Under the pieces are notes generated by a model, which was not told the DNA's origin, did no database searches, and was given only the letters and a program-made list of their open reading frames with translations. The position numbers and the translations under genes were made by a program. A stretch of DNA of 46,136 bases from a virus, in the IMG/VR virus record IMGVR_UViG_3300020195_000045, positions 1-46,136 of that record, one strand, 5' to 3'. Positions 37,451 through 44,092 of the stretch are shown here, piece by piece. Positions within the stretch are counted from its first letter, which is position 1; every line of letters starts with the position of its first letter.

Positions 37451-37857
37451 GTGTGAGCCACCTTCCTGATTTGCACGTTCCAGTAAATGTACTTCTCAGT
37501 GACGCTGACAACCGAGTAGAAGTGTGCGTTGATCTTGTAGAACTTCTCGACGCTGCGCGTAGTGCTCGCCAAACGCACGGTTGATTCGAGGGGATACGCG
37601 CCTTTGGATATGTACTTGAGGAGCAGGTCCCCCTGCTGCACGTTACCACCGGCCAGGTCCTGCCACTTGTGGGAGAAATCCTGAACGGCTGGCGTCGGCA
37701 CCATCAACACCGCAACGTCCACGGCGGTCCCCAGGCCGGGCTCAGCGCCGCTCCATGTCCGCGTCACAATGTAGATCGGATAGAGGTTGGCGCCCACGGT
37801 ATCGCGAACACCAAGGATGTCGTCGGCCACGGCGGTAAGGTCGCTGATCAAACTCAT
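37447..37857 (-). CDS. Head-closure-like protein
   Basis: 136 residues. LGVRDTVGANLYPIYIVTRT, then GDLLLKYISKGAYPLESTVR and VVSVTEKYIYWNVQIRKV form a beta-rich small protein, like head-tail stoppers. It lies between the connector and the gp10-like gene. No diagnostic motif. Confidence 0.6.
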   Translation of the reverse strand: MSLISDLTAVADDILGVRDTVGANLYPIYIVTRTWSGAEPGLGTAVDVAVLMVPTPAVQDFSHKWQDLAGGNVQQGDLLLKYISKGAYPLESTVRLASTTRSVEKFYKINAHFYSVVSVTEKYIYWNVQIRKVAHT

Positions 37858-38210
37858 ATGACGATCCCGATGTTTCGCGACTGCCCACCGACAACGGGAA
37901 TGTCGAGGATTCCCGACAGAAGGCGCTGCTGCCGACGATGCTCTTTGTTGAGCTGCGGGTGCTCTTCGCTGTTGAGTTCGATGTCACCGACCTTCTTGAC
38001 GAGAGCACGCGCGGTCGCCGCCGTGAACTTCAGCGCGAGCGCGTCCAGCGCCGTCAGGCACGCTACGGCGTTCGTCTCGATGTCACTAGTCAGGAGGGTC
38101 AGGCGCGCTGCAACGGTTGCTGAGTAGTGCGTGGACGTGGAAACCAGCGTCTTTCCTGGCCAGCCAAGATAGAGAAGCACCTTCTGCTTTTGCGTGTCAG
38201 TCAGCGCCAT
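37854..38210 (-). CDS. Head-tail connector-like protein
   Basis: 118 residues from ATG 38210. MALTDTQKQKVLLYLGWPGK, then helices (LLTSDIETNAVACLTALDAL) and VKKVGDIELN. The all-helical N-terminal part is typical of gp6/gp15-like adaptors that sit below the portal. Its start overlaps the 44-residue basic gene upstream by 14 bases. Confidence 0.65.
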   Translation of the reverse strand: MALTDTQKQKVLLYLGWPGKTLVSTSTHYSATVAARLTLLTSDIETNAVACLTALDALALKFTAATARALVKKVGDIELNSEEHPQLNKEHRRQQRLLSGILDIPVVGGQSRNIGIVI

Positions 38211-38331
38211 CGTTGTCGCCTTTCGGCTTCTTCTTCTTCGTTTGCTTCTTGGGTGCCGGAGCACTCACGGTAGCAAGGTCTTGGGCCTTCTGCTTCGTAG
38301 CGCGTTGGCGGCGCCGGGACATGATGCTCAT
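38197..38331 (-). CDS. Basic 44-residue protein
   Basis: Starts ATG 38331 with GGAGG five bases upstream, so it is well supported. MSIMSRRRQRATKQKAQDLA is followed by a Pro/Ala stretch and KKQTKKKKPKGD. Strongly basic; it could be a DNA-binding internal head peptide or simply an expression leader for the next gene. Not recognised. Confidence 0.6.
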   Translation of the reverse strand: MSIMSRRRQRATKQKAQDLATVSAPAPKKQTKKKKPKGDNDGAD

Positions 38332-38354
38332 TTGATCCTCCGTTGCGTGGGAAA

Positions 38355-38384
38355 CCGGGGAGCCCCGTCTAAAGAGCTCCCCGG
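38355..38384. terminator. Hairpin after the decoration gene
   Basis: Perfect CCGGGGAGC / GCTCCCCGG stem with a twelve-base loop, about 60 bases after the decoration-like stop. Probable terminator between capsid and connector genes. Confidence 0.6.
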
Positions 38385-38443
38385 CCCACCTGACTAACAG
38401 GACATCTGCTCAAGCTCGCGCCTAGCAGAGCGCCCGTGAGGGC

Positions 38444-38836
38444 TTACTTCCAGTACCCGCAGAGCTGGAGAACGGCGGCCGTCGTGGTGCCGGTACCGCC
38501 TTCAGCGTAGGTCAGCGTGTAGTCGCCGGCCGGAAGCGGCTCGGCTTCTTCGCCGTTGTAAGCGGCGTCGAGCGTGAACGCCTTGGCGACGACGGCGGTA
38601 ACGGCACCGTTGTTCGCGGCGCGCGTGTCGAGCACGGCGATGCTGGTCGCGCCGGTCTTCAGCGTGAGCGTGACGTAGTTGGTGTTATCCGCCGCGATGC
38701 CGGCCTGGTCGAGGAGCTTGACAGACTCCATAACAAAACGCTTCGGGAGGTTGAACACAGGGAACACGCCAGCGTCGGAGATCGTACCAAGGTACGCGGT
38801 CACGACGGCGGGACTGTTGTGGTTGCCTTTGGCCAT
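38444..38836 (-). CDS. Head decoration-like protein
   Basis: 130 residues, next to the major capsid gene. Beta-rich and Thr/Ala-rich: FPVFNLPKRFVMESVKLLDQ, NYVTLTLKTGATSIAVLDTR, GDYTLTYAEGGTGTTTAAVL. This recalls small beta-sandwich decoration proteins that cover capsid hexamers, though a fibre- or Ig-like surface protein is also possible. A GTTTAAAC palindrome and hairpin precede it. Confidence 0.6.
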   Translation of the reverse strand: MAKGNHNSPAVVTAYLGTISDAGVFPVFNLPKRFVMESVKLLDQAGIAADNTNYVTLTLKTGATSIAVLDTRAANNGAVTAVVAKAFTLDAAYNGEEAEPLPAGDYTLTYAEGGTGTTTAAVLQLCGYWK

Positions 38837-38859
38837 GGTCAGAACTCCTATGAGGGTGC

Positions 38860-38867
38860 GTTTAAAC
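38860..38867. repeat. GTTTAAAC palindrome, copy 12
   Basis: CGTTTAAACG 24 bases before the decoration gene start. Confidence 0.95.
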
Positions 38868-38939
38868 GGTGTCTGTCAGGAAGCCAGGAAGGGAGAGGCC
38901 CAGGGACGCGCGTGGTCCCCAGGCCAGCTCTGCGCCGCG

Positions 38940-39830
38940 TTACGGCGTGACGGTCGTGATGATTTCGACGGTGCGGTAGTTGGCAGCGTCGATCTTCGCG
39001 TGGAACGACTTGACGGCGTACCACTGCGTGCCGGCGACGACCCACTCACGCATGAGGATGTCGTAGTCGTCTTCGACATCCATGTCCACCTTCACGCAGA
39101 CGCCGTAAGGCTCAGCGGTGTGGATGAACGCGCGGTAAGCGTCAACGCCGTCGATGTCCGCGTTCTGTGGCACGGTGTCCACGACGACGATGGCCATGCC
39201 GAGGATGCGTCCGACGAAGCCCTTGACCATGGCCATCGGGTCATTGGCGTCGGCCTTCAGGAAGCCGGCGGTGGTGTCGTTCACCAGGTCAAGGTACTGG
39301 AGGGAGTGCATGTAGCAAACCTGGGCCTCGTCGGCGCGGTCGCCGAGCCCAACGATGCGTGCCTTGTTGAGCGTCCGCACGTTCATCGTGTGGAGATCGT
39401 CAGTAGCCGTGTAGCCGTTGACGAAGTTCCCGGCGGTCCCGAACTCAGTGACGAGATCGCGGTCCACTTTCTCGGCGTGAACGCGACCGATCTGGCCTTG
39501 CGCTTCCTGCTGAAGACGCTCGGCAGAGGCAGCGCTCTTGATGAACGCCTTCTTCTTGATGCCGACAGCCTTCGCGACTTCCTTGACGGTCGCCGAGAAG
39601 CTGTTGTCGGAGAGGTTATCGACGCTCAGACCTTCCGTCTCAAGTGGCTCTTCCGCATCGCCGATCTTGGTGAAGTACGGGAAATTGATCGTCTCGCCCG
39701 GCTGCGCGGCAAGCGTGCGGTCGATGACAGCCATCGCGCCGAACACAAGCTTGTGGTCGAAGTACGCCGAGATGTGATCTTTCCAGACCTTCGGGGCAAA
39801 GTTCCAGTCAGTCGAAGCGGTCGCGCCCAT
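38940..39830 (-). CDS. Major capsid protein (HK97-fold, N4 gp56-like)
   Basis: 296 residues, AAGGAG seven bases upstream of the ATG. WNFAPKVWKDHISAYFDHKL, GETINFPYFTKIGDAEEPLE and VKEVAKAVGIKKKAFIKSAA follow the phage N4 gp56-type pattern (the V.iPy...G.a..l.Eg.....l......vtv...gka..itd motif). It lacks the long delta domain, since a separate scaffold is present upstream. It makes the icosahedral shell. Confidence 0.88.
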   Translation of the reverse strand: MGATASTDWNFAPKVWKDHISAYFDHKLVFGAMAVIDRTLAAQPGETINFPYFTKIGDAEEPLETEGLSVDNLSDNSFSATVKEVAKAVGIKKKAFIKSAASAERLQQEAQGQIGRVHAEKVDRDLVTEFGTAGNFVNGYTATDDLHTMNVRTLNKARIVGLGDRADEAQVCYMHSLQYLDLVNDTTAGFLKADANDPMAMVKGFVGRILGMAIVVVDTVPQNADIDGVDAYRAFIHTAEPYGVCVKVDMDVEDDYDILMREWVVAGTQWYAVKSFHAKIDAANYRTVEIITTVTP

Positions 39831-39856
39831 TGATAACTCCTTGGTGGTTTAGTTGC

Positions 39857-40600
39857 TTAAACCAACATCCGCTTTGACTTGGCCTCTGCGTGCAGAGCCT
39901 CGTACACAGCCGGTTGCTTGGTGTAGAGCGTGGATTTCTCGGACATCGTCATCTTGCAGAACTGCTCTAGCGTCACTGCGCCCTTGTCGCCGTCTGGCTT
40001 CTTGTCGCCGTCTCCGTCGCCGGTCACGCTGGTCTTCGTCTTCTTGGTGGTGATGCCGCCACCCTTCGCTTGAGCTTCAGAGACGATGGCCGCCATGGCT
40101 TCGTCGTCCAGCTCTTCCCCGTCTTCGAGTCCCTCGACGGCTTTGCTTACAAGGTACTCAAAGTATTCGTAACCGCCCTTGCCGATGCCATTCTCGATGG
40201 CCACGGAGAGACAAGCATTCCGGAATGCGAGCGCGCTGTTACCAGCTTCAAGCTGGCTGACACGCTCTTCCGGGGTTTCGGTCTCTTCATCTCCACCTGC
40301 GAGCTTCTTGAGTCGATCGTTGATGGCTGCTAGGTCTTGCTCAGACTTGTTTGCCTTGGTGCGATACTTCGCGTTCTCTTTGCGAATATCTTTGATGTGC
40401 TTCTGGACGCTTTCCGGGAGTGTGGCCAGGTCGATAACGTCCTTGCCGTCTTCCTTCTTCTCGTCTTTGCCACCCGCACCACCGCCACCTTTGCCACCGT
40501 CTTCGGTGTCGTCGGTCTTGGTATCGTCGTCACTCTGCTCACCAGGAGCTTCGTTGTCGGTGTTGCCAGAACCCGACTTGCTTTCGACCTTACCTGCCAT
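39857..40600 (-). CDS. Scaffold protein
   Basis: 247 residues. Very acidic and Gly-rich N-terminal 60 residues (NTDNEAPGEQSDDDTKTDDT, GGKGGGGAGGKDEKKED). A coiled-coil segment follows (VQKHIKDIRKENAKYRTKAN), then a helical C-terminal half ending in basic HAEAKSKRMLV. This is the usual plan for capsid scaffolds, and the gene directly precedes the major capsid gene. No protease motif is visible, so removal is by exit or by a host or other protease. Confidence 0.85.
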   Translation of the reverse strand: MAGKVESKSGSGNTDNEAPGEQSDDDTKTDDTEDGGKGGGGAGGKDEKKEDGKDVIDLATLPESVQKHIKDIRKENAKYRTKANKSEQDLAAINDRLKKLAGGDEETETPEERVSQLEAGNSALAFRNACLSVAIENGIGKGGYEYFEYLVSKAVEGLEDGEELDDEAMAAIVSEAQAKGGGITTKKTKTSVTGDGDGDKKPDGDKGAVTLEQFCKMTMSEKSTLYTKQPAVYEALHAEAKSKRMLV

Positions 40601-40670
40601 TGTACTACACCTCTGGAAGAGTTGGTTACGGGTCGCGTAGTGAATTGATTTGTAACTCTTGTCTCACATG

Positions 40671-40710
40671 CAAAAACAAAGCGCAACGAAACCGCTGCGC
40701 CTTTATTTTG
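40671..40710. terminator. Bidirectional terminator between MuF-like and scaffold genes
   Basis: Stem GCGCAACG / CGCTGCGC (one G-U pair), loop AAAC. On the minus strand the run TTTGTTTTTG follows, and on the plus strand CTTTATTTT. Confidence 0.85.
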
Positions 40711-40720
40711 AAGTTATAAA
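40709..40720 (-). promoter_or_regulatory. TAACTTCA-type element near the end of the MuF-like gene
   Basis: Minus strand TTTATAACTTCA, the same 12 bases as at 7563-7574 before csrA. It may be part of a promoter for scaffold and capsid genes, lying next to the terminator. Confidence 0.5.
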
Positions 40721-40730
40721 GCGAGTTAGT

Positions 40731-41615
40731 TTAGCGGCGCTGCCAGGAAGGGTGGTACGGGAGAAGGATGGCGCGGTCGTTCGGGCGGTCTGGCGGTGTC
40801 ATGAACGTGCGCTTGTAGGATTTGCCCGTGGGCTTACCGCTCTTGTCACGCGGTTGCCATGTGTAGACGAAGGGCTCGTCCACCTTCGGGCGCAGGTTGA
40901 GCGTTGCCGCATACGCGGAGTCATCGCCCGTGCGGTGGTCGCGTGGGTGATAGAGCGTCTTCCTGATTGCGTCGTCCTGCTCTTCGATGCGCTCTAGTCC
41001 GTTGAGCTTGGCAATGCCGTACATGTTGTGCAGCTCCGTGCGGACGATGCGGCGCAGTCGCCAAGCTTCGCCCTCAAAGAAGCGCCCAAGCGTATCCTTC
41101 TCAAGCATCTGGCGGTGGATCTCTTCGGATGGTAGTCGCTGGATGATCATGTCTTGCAGACCGCTAGCAATCGTGCGGCGCAGCGCCTGGCCATACGTAT
41201 CAAGCGATATCTGGTAGCGGTTGATCAGAAGATTCTTGGCGTCGGTCGCGGCGACGTTCAAGTCTACGCTGGCGAGCTGAAGCGAACCCTTGAAGTAGTC
41301 GTTATAGGCGTTCACTTCGTCGCGAAGATCGGAGATACCCTGATCAGCCAGGAGGGAAGCGCCAAAGTCTGTCTCTTCTGCAAGTTCCTTCTCGAAGGTG
41401 ATCAGTGACACTTCGAGCTGTAAGAGGGTGACGCGAAGCTGCTGCGCGGTGAATGAATCCGTTGGTAAATTGCGAAGGCGTTGACGCATCACAGCAGCTA
41501 CGCGCTGGTAGACGCGCAGAAGCTTCTCGGCTTGGCGGTTCTCCAGCTCAAGCACGTTCCTGGCGTGGTCCTCCGCTACGTCAAGCGCGTCGATCTCTTC
41601 GTGGAAGATGCTCAC
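40731..41615 (-). CDS. MuF-like minor head protein
   Basis: 294 residues. The N-terminal two-thirds is helical (EEIDALDVAEDHARNVLELE and others). The C-terminal RLRRIVRTELHNMYGIAKLN plus KTLYHPRDHRTGDDSAYAAT matches the SPP1 gp7 / Mu F head-morphogenesis domain (R.i.rTE....n......h....D.Rt...). It begins with GTG at 41615 without a good ribosome site. A nine-codon mini-frame (MALGTIKS) from the previous gene ends on it (GTGA), so reinitiation is likely. Confidence 0.88.
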   Translation of the reverse strand: MSIFHEEIDALDVAEDHARNVLELENRQAEKLLRVYQRVAAVMRQRLRNLPTDSFTAQQLRVTLLQLEVSLITFEKELAEETDFGASLLADQGISDLRDEVNAYNDYFKGSLQLASVDLNVAATDAKNLLINRYQISLDTYGQALRRTIASGLQDMIIQRLPSEEIHRQMLEKDTLGRFFEGEAWRLRRIVRTELHNMYGIAKLNGLERIEEQDDAIRKTLYHPRDHRTGDDSAYAATLNLRPKVDEPFVYTWQPRDKSGKPTGKSYKRTFMTPPDRPNDRAILLPYHPSWQRR

Positions 41616-41637
41616 GATTTAATGGTGCCGAGTGCCA

Positions 41638-42117
41638 TCAATCACCCTTCAGGAGGTTCGTGAGCTTCGACACCTTGCTACCTTTGGTCGCGGCCTTGAG
41701 CGCGGCGCTGCTCCGATGCATCTTCCCCAGGAAAGCGAGCTTCTTCGCTGCGAGTGCAAATCCGACAGTCATCGCGCCGCCGGCTACCTCGTCCCAATGG
41801 TCGTTGAACTCAATGCCCATAGCCTTGGGTAGTGCCGAGCCGAGCACGCCCGCGACGAGCAAGTGCGTCTTGCCGGAAATGAGCGCGGCCTTGTAGTTGG
41901 GCATTCCCTTTGCCAGCCGGAAGATGCTGGCCTTCCTGAGCCTCGGAGTCGCCGCGACCATCCCGCCCGGAGGAACAAAGCGCCCGGCAGCGTAGGCGCT
42001 ACCAGCGAAAACACTGAGCGCGCCAAAGCCCTTCACCTTGTCGCTCGTCGAGCTGGACGTGCGGCGGATCGGGATGATGCGGCCACGGATGCGGCGGAAC
42101 CCTATGACTTCGCTCAC
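41638..42117 (-). CDS. RGRIxPI-family membrane-like protein 4
   Basis: 159 residues; GTG 42117 has GGAGG six bases upstream. IGFRRIRGRIIPIRRTSSST begins the protein with the shared motif. Two hydrophobic Gly/Ala-rich stretches (FGALSVFAGSAYAAGRF, and HLLVAGVLGSALPKAMG) follow, then AGGAMTVGFALAAKKLAFLG and a basic C terminus (KAATKGSKVSKLTNLLKGD). It is the last of four adjacent genes with this layout, just before the MuF-like gene. They may be ejected head proteins that act on membranes; no known family recognised. Confidence 0.7.
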   Translation of the reverse strand: MSEVIGFRRIRGRIIPIRRTSSSTSDKVKGFGALSVFAGSAYAAGRFVPPGGMVAATPRLRKASIFRLAKGMPNYKAALISGKTHLLVAGVLGSALPKAMGIEFNDHWDEVAGGAMTVGFALAAKKLAFLGKMHRSSAALKAATKGSKVSKLTNLLKGD

Positions 42118-42128
42118 GCTCGCCTCCC

Positions 42129-42719
42129 TCAGATGTCTTTCAGCTTCCATGGGAACTTACCACCGCGCAGGCCCCACTTCTCGAACCGCTTCCCGTAGCG
42201 CATGTACCCGTAGGCGCCGGCAGCGAGCACGGCGAGCTTGAGCGGATCAGAGCGACCACCGGCGGCGCCCGCCGACGCGAAGCGCGCGCCTTCGTCAGCC
42301 GCCGTGCCCCGGTCCATCCTCGCGACCTGTGTACCGATCAGCGCACCAACGCCGTACTTGCTCGCGAACTTGGTGAGCTTCGCGGCGCGGTTGAGGAGTC
42401 CGCCGACACGCGCTACCTTCGCGCCCTCGACCATCATCAGCGGCTTGCCCGCTGCGGTCATGACGGTGTTGTGGAAGGCAGACCGTTTAAACATCGCCTG
42501 GCTATGTCGCTCCAAGCGGCCGGCGGCAAAGAGTCCGCCAAGGCCCACGCCCACGAGTCCGGCGATACTGGCGAGTGCGCCCGTGCGGATGCCCGAGCTG
42601 GCGAGCCCCTGCACGGCGCGCGCTTCCCGCTGCGCCCCTTGCTTGAGGCGCACCGGGACAATGCGGCCTCGGATGCGACGGAAGACGGTGCGGTCTGACT
42701 GCGGTTGGCTGGCCATCAT
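42129..42719 (-). CDS. RGRIxPI-family membrane-like protein 3
   Basis: 196 residues, start overlapping the upstream stop (ATGA). TVFRRIRGRIVPVRLKQG begins near residue 11. LASIAGLVGVGLGGLFAAGR is a Gly-rich hydrophobic segment, and a helical, basic part (AMFKRSAFHNTVMTAAGKPL) with further hydrophobic stretches follows. Its middle codons MFKR carry a GTTTAAAC copy. Same plan as its three neighbours. Confidence 0.7.
   Translation of the reverse strand: MMASQPQSDRTVFRRIRGRIVPVRLKQGAQREARAVQGLASSGIRTGALASIAGLVGVGLGGLFAAGRLERHSQAMFKRSAFHNTVMTAAGKPLMMVEGAKVARVGGLLNRAAKLTKFASKYGVGALIGTQVARMDRGTAADEGARFASAGAAGGRSDPLKLAVLAAGAYGYMRYGKRFEKWGLRGGKFPWKLKDI
42485..42492. repeat. GTTTAAAC palindrome, copy 13
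   Basis: In frame inside RGRIxPI gene 3; the only copy whose 3' flank is not G. Confidence 0.95.
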
Positions 42720-43216
42720 TCGCCCCCAAGGATGTCTTTACCAAATTGGCTTTCCATTTCAAGCCGAGTGCCGATCGAAGTGGCCAAGAGGCCCATGCCG
42801 GCGGCGAGGAGACCAAGCTTTCCGGGATTCCTGACCACGGTGCGGACGGTCTTGAAACTGGCGCGGGCCAGGAAGCCGCCGACCTTGTGCGGAATGGTTG
42901 CCTTGGTGCGCGGAACCATGCGCCAGATCTTCGCGGCGCCCTTCGACGCTACGCGCATGCTGCTGCGCGGCAACGCGGCGCTAACAGCCTTCGCGGCCTT
43001 CGTGCGCTTGATCGCAGTCGCGGCGGCGGCGGCTGCGAGAGCTGCGGCGCCAGCCATCGTCAACGTTTGGCCGGTGGCGGTGACGCCTTGGCCTACGCGT
43101 TTCTTGTTGACAATGGGAATGATCCGCCCGTTGATACGACGGAACCGCACCACCGGATTGGTGAACTGGCGTTCCTCAACAACGCTGTATTCCCGCGACT
43201 CACCAATGATGCTCAT
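42716..43216 (-). CDS. RGRIxPI-family membrane-like protein 2
   Basis: 166 residues. VVRFRRINGRIIPIVNKKRV sits at residues 22-41 after an acidic start. TLTMAGAAALAAAAAATAIK is a strongly hydrophobic Ala segment, and LGLLAAGMGLLATSIGTRLE closes with a second one. The part between is basic (RTKATIPHKVGGFLARASFK). Start GGAG-like site with a GTTTAAAC palindrome upstream. Same plan as neighbours. Confidence 0.7.
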   Translation of the reverse strand: MSIIGESREYSVVEERQFTNPVVRFRRINGRIIPIVNKKRVGQGVTATGQTLTMAGAAALAAAAAATAIKRTKAAKAVSAALPRSSMRVASKGAAKIWRMVPRTKATIPHKVGGFLARASFKTVRTVVRNPGKLGLLAAGMGLLATSIGTRLEMESQFGKDILGGE

Positions 43217-43226
43217 GGCACGCTCC

Positions 43227-43234
43227 GTTTAAAC
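43227..43234. repeat. GTTTAAAC palindrome, copy 14
   Basis: CGTTTAAACG containing the TAA stop of RGRIxPI gene 1 and 10 bases before the gene 2 start. Confidence 0.95.
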
Positions 43235-43600
43235 GCTGCTGCCCTTCTTCTTTTTACCCCGGAAGCCGGCGGCATGCGCGCCAGCTCCGATACCCATGCC
43301 GACCAAACCGCCGATTGCGGCGTTGACAGCGGTGCCCAGGCCGAGCCCCAGCGCCACGCCCACCACGGCGCCGACCTTGTTGCGTTTAAACGCGTTCTTG
43401 AATGTGCTGCGCCCTGTCTGGCTCAATCCACTGACAATACCGCCGGCAGCACCCATGGTGGCGCCGAGCTTACTACCAACGTTGCCACCGCGAGACGCGG
43501 ACTCACCAACGGTGCGCTGCTTGCGCTCGCCGCCGCCCTTCTTACCACGGATCGGAACGATGCGCCCACGAACCCGCATGAAACGAACGCCTTCGCTCAT
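43229..43600 (-). CDS. RGRIxPI-family membrane-like protein 1
   Basis: 123 residues from ATG 43600. MSEGVRFMRVRGRIVPIRGK opens with the shared motif. The rest is Gly/Ala-rich: GATMGAAGGIVSGLSQTGRS and VGAVVGVALGLGLGTAVNAA, then AIGGLVGMGIGAGAHAAGF, a glycine-zipper pattern seen in membrane-inserting or pore-forming peptides. The end is basic (RGKKKKGSS). First of four tandem relatives between portal and MuF-like genes. A GTTTAAAC copy encodes its FK in NAFKRNK. Confidence 0.7.
   Translation of the reverse strand: MSEGVRFMRVRGRIVPIRGKKGGGERKQRTVGESASRGGNVGSKLGATMGAAGGIVSGLSQTGRSTFKNAFKRNKVGAVVGVALGLGLGTAVNAAIGGLVGMGIGAGAHAAGFRGKKKKGSSV
43384..43391. repeat. GTTTAAAC palindrome, copy 15
   Basis: In frame inside RGRIxPI gene 1. 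Confidence 0.95.
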
Positions 43601-43663
43601 TTTAGAATGCTCCGAAAGGGTTGATAGTTGACGCATACCGTTTCATGCGGGTACACATAGCCC

Positions 43664-44092
43664 ATGAATTACAAACATGGTCATAAGTGCGCAAATGGCG
43701 CGTCGAAACTCTACCGTGTGCATCATAACATCGCGCAGCGCTGTACAAGGCACCACTGCCCCGCCTGGCGAGACTATGGGGGACGCGGCATAACTATTCA
43801 TAAAAGCTGGTTGGACTTCGCGACCTTCGCAGCGGAGATACCGGCTTGCCCAGGTCCTGACTTCACCCTTGAGCGCATCGACAACAATCTTGGTTACCAG
43901 CCGGGCAACATTCGTTGGGCAACCCGCATGGAGCAGGCTAACAACAAACGAAACAACCGTGTAATCACATACAACGGGAAAAGCCAGAGCCTTGCGCTTT
44001 GGGCGCGCGAACTCGGTATCAACTACAACACTTTGAAATCGCGTATAAACCAAGCGCATAAATCTCCCGAAGAAGCTTTCATAGTGTCCTAA
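43664..44092 (+). CDS. HNH endonuclease, probably selfish, inserted beside the portal gene
   Basis: 142 residues on the strand opposite to all structural neighbours. YRVHHNIAQRCTRHHCPAWR, DYGGRGITIHKSW, FTLERIDNNLGYQPGNIRWAT, and EQANNKRNNR form the usual phage HNH fingerprint (DYGGRGI..., LeRiDN..gYep.NiRWat..eQ..Nkr.N). A C-terminal segment (KSQSLALWARELGINYNTLK) is the helix-turn-helix often attached. Stop overlaps the portal stop. It could be a homing endonuclease or aid packaging, as HNH proteins beside terminases can do. Confidence 0.88.
   Translation: MNYKHGHKCANGASKLYRVHHNIAQRCTRHHCPAWRDYGGRGITIHKSWLDFATFAAEIPACPGPDFTLERIDNNLGYQPGNIRWATRMEQANNKRNNRVITYNGKSQSLALWARELGINYNTLKSRINQAHKSPEEAFIVS

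Noticed and set aside
38679-39833. 384-codon plus-strand open frame
   Set aside because: Antisense to the major capsid and decoration genes; a GC-rich shadow with no ribosome site or motif.
42746-43624. 292-codon plus-strand open frame
   Set aside because: Antisense to two RGRIxPI genes, whose shared motif and ribosome sites show the minus strand is coding.
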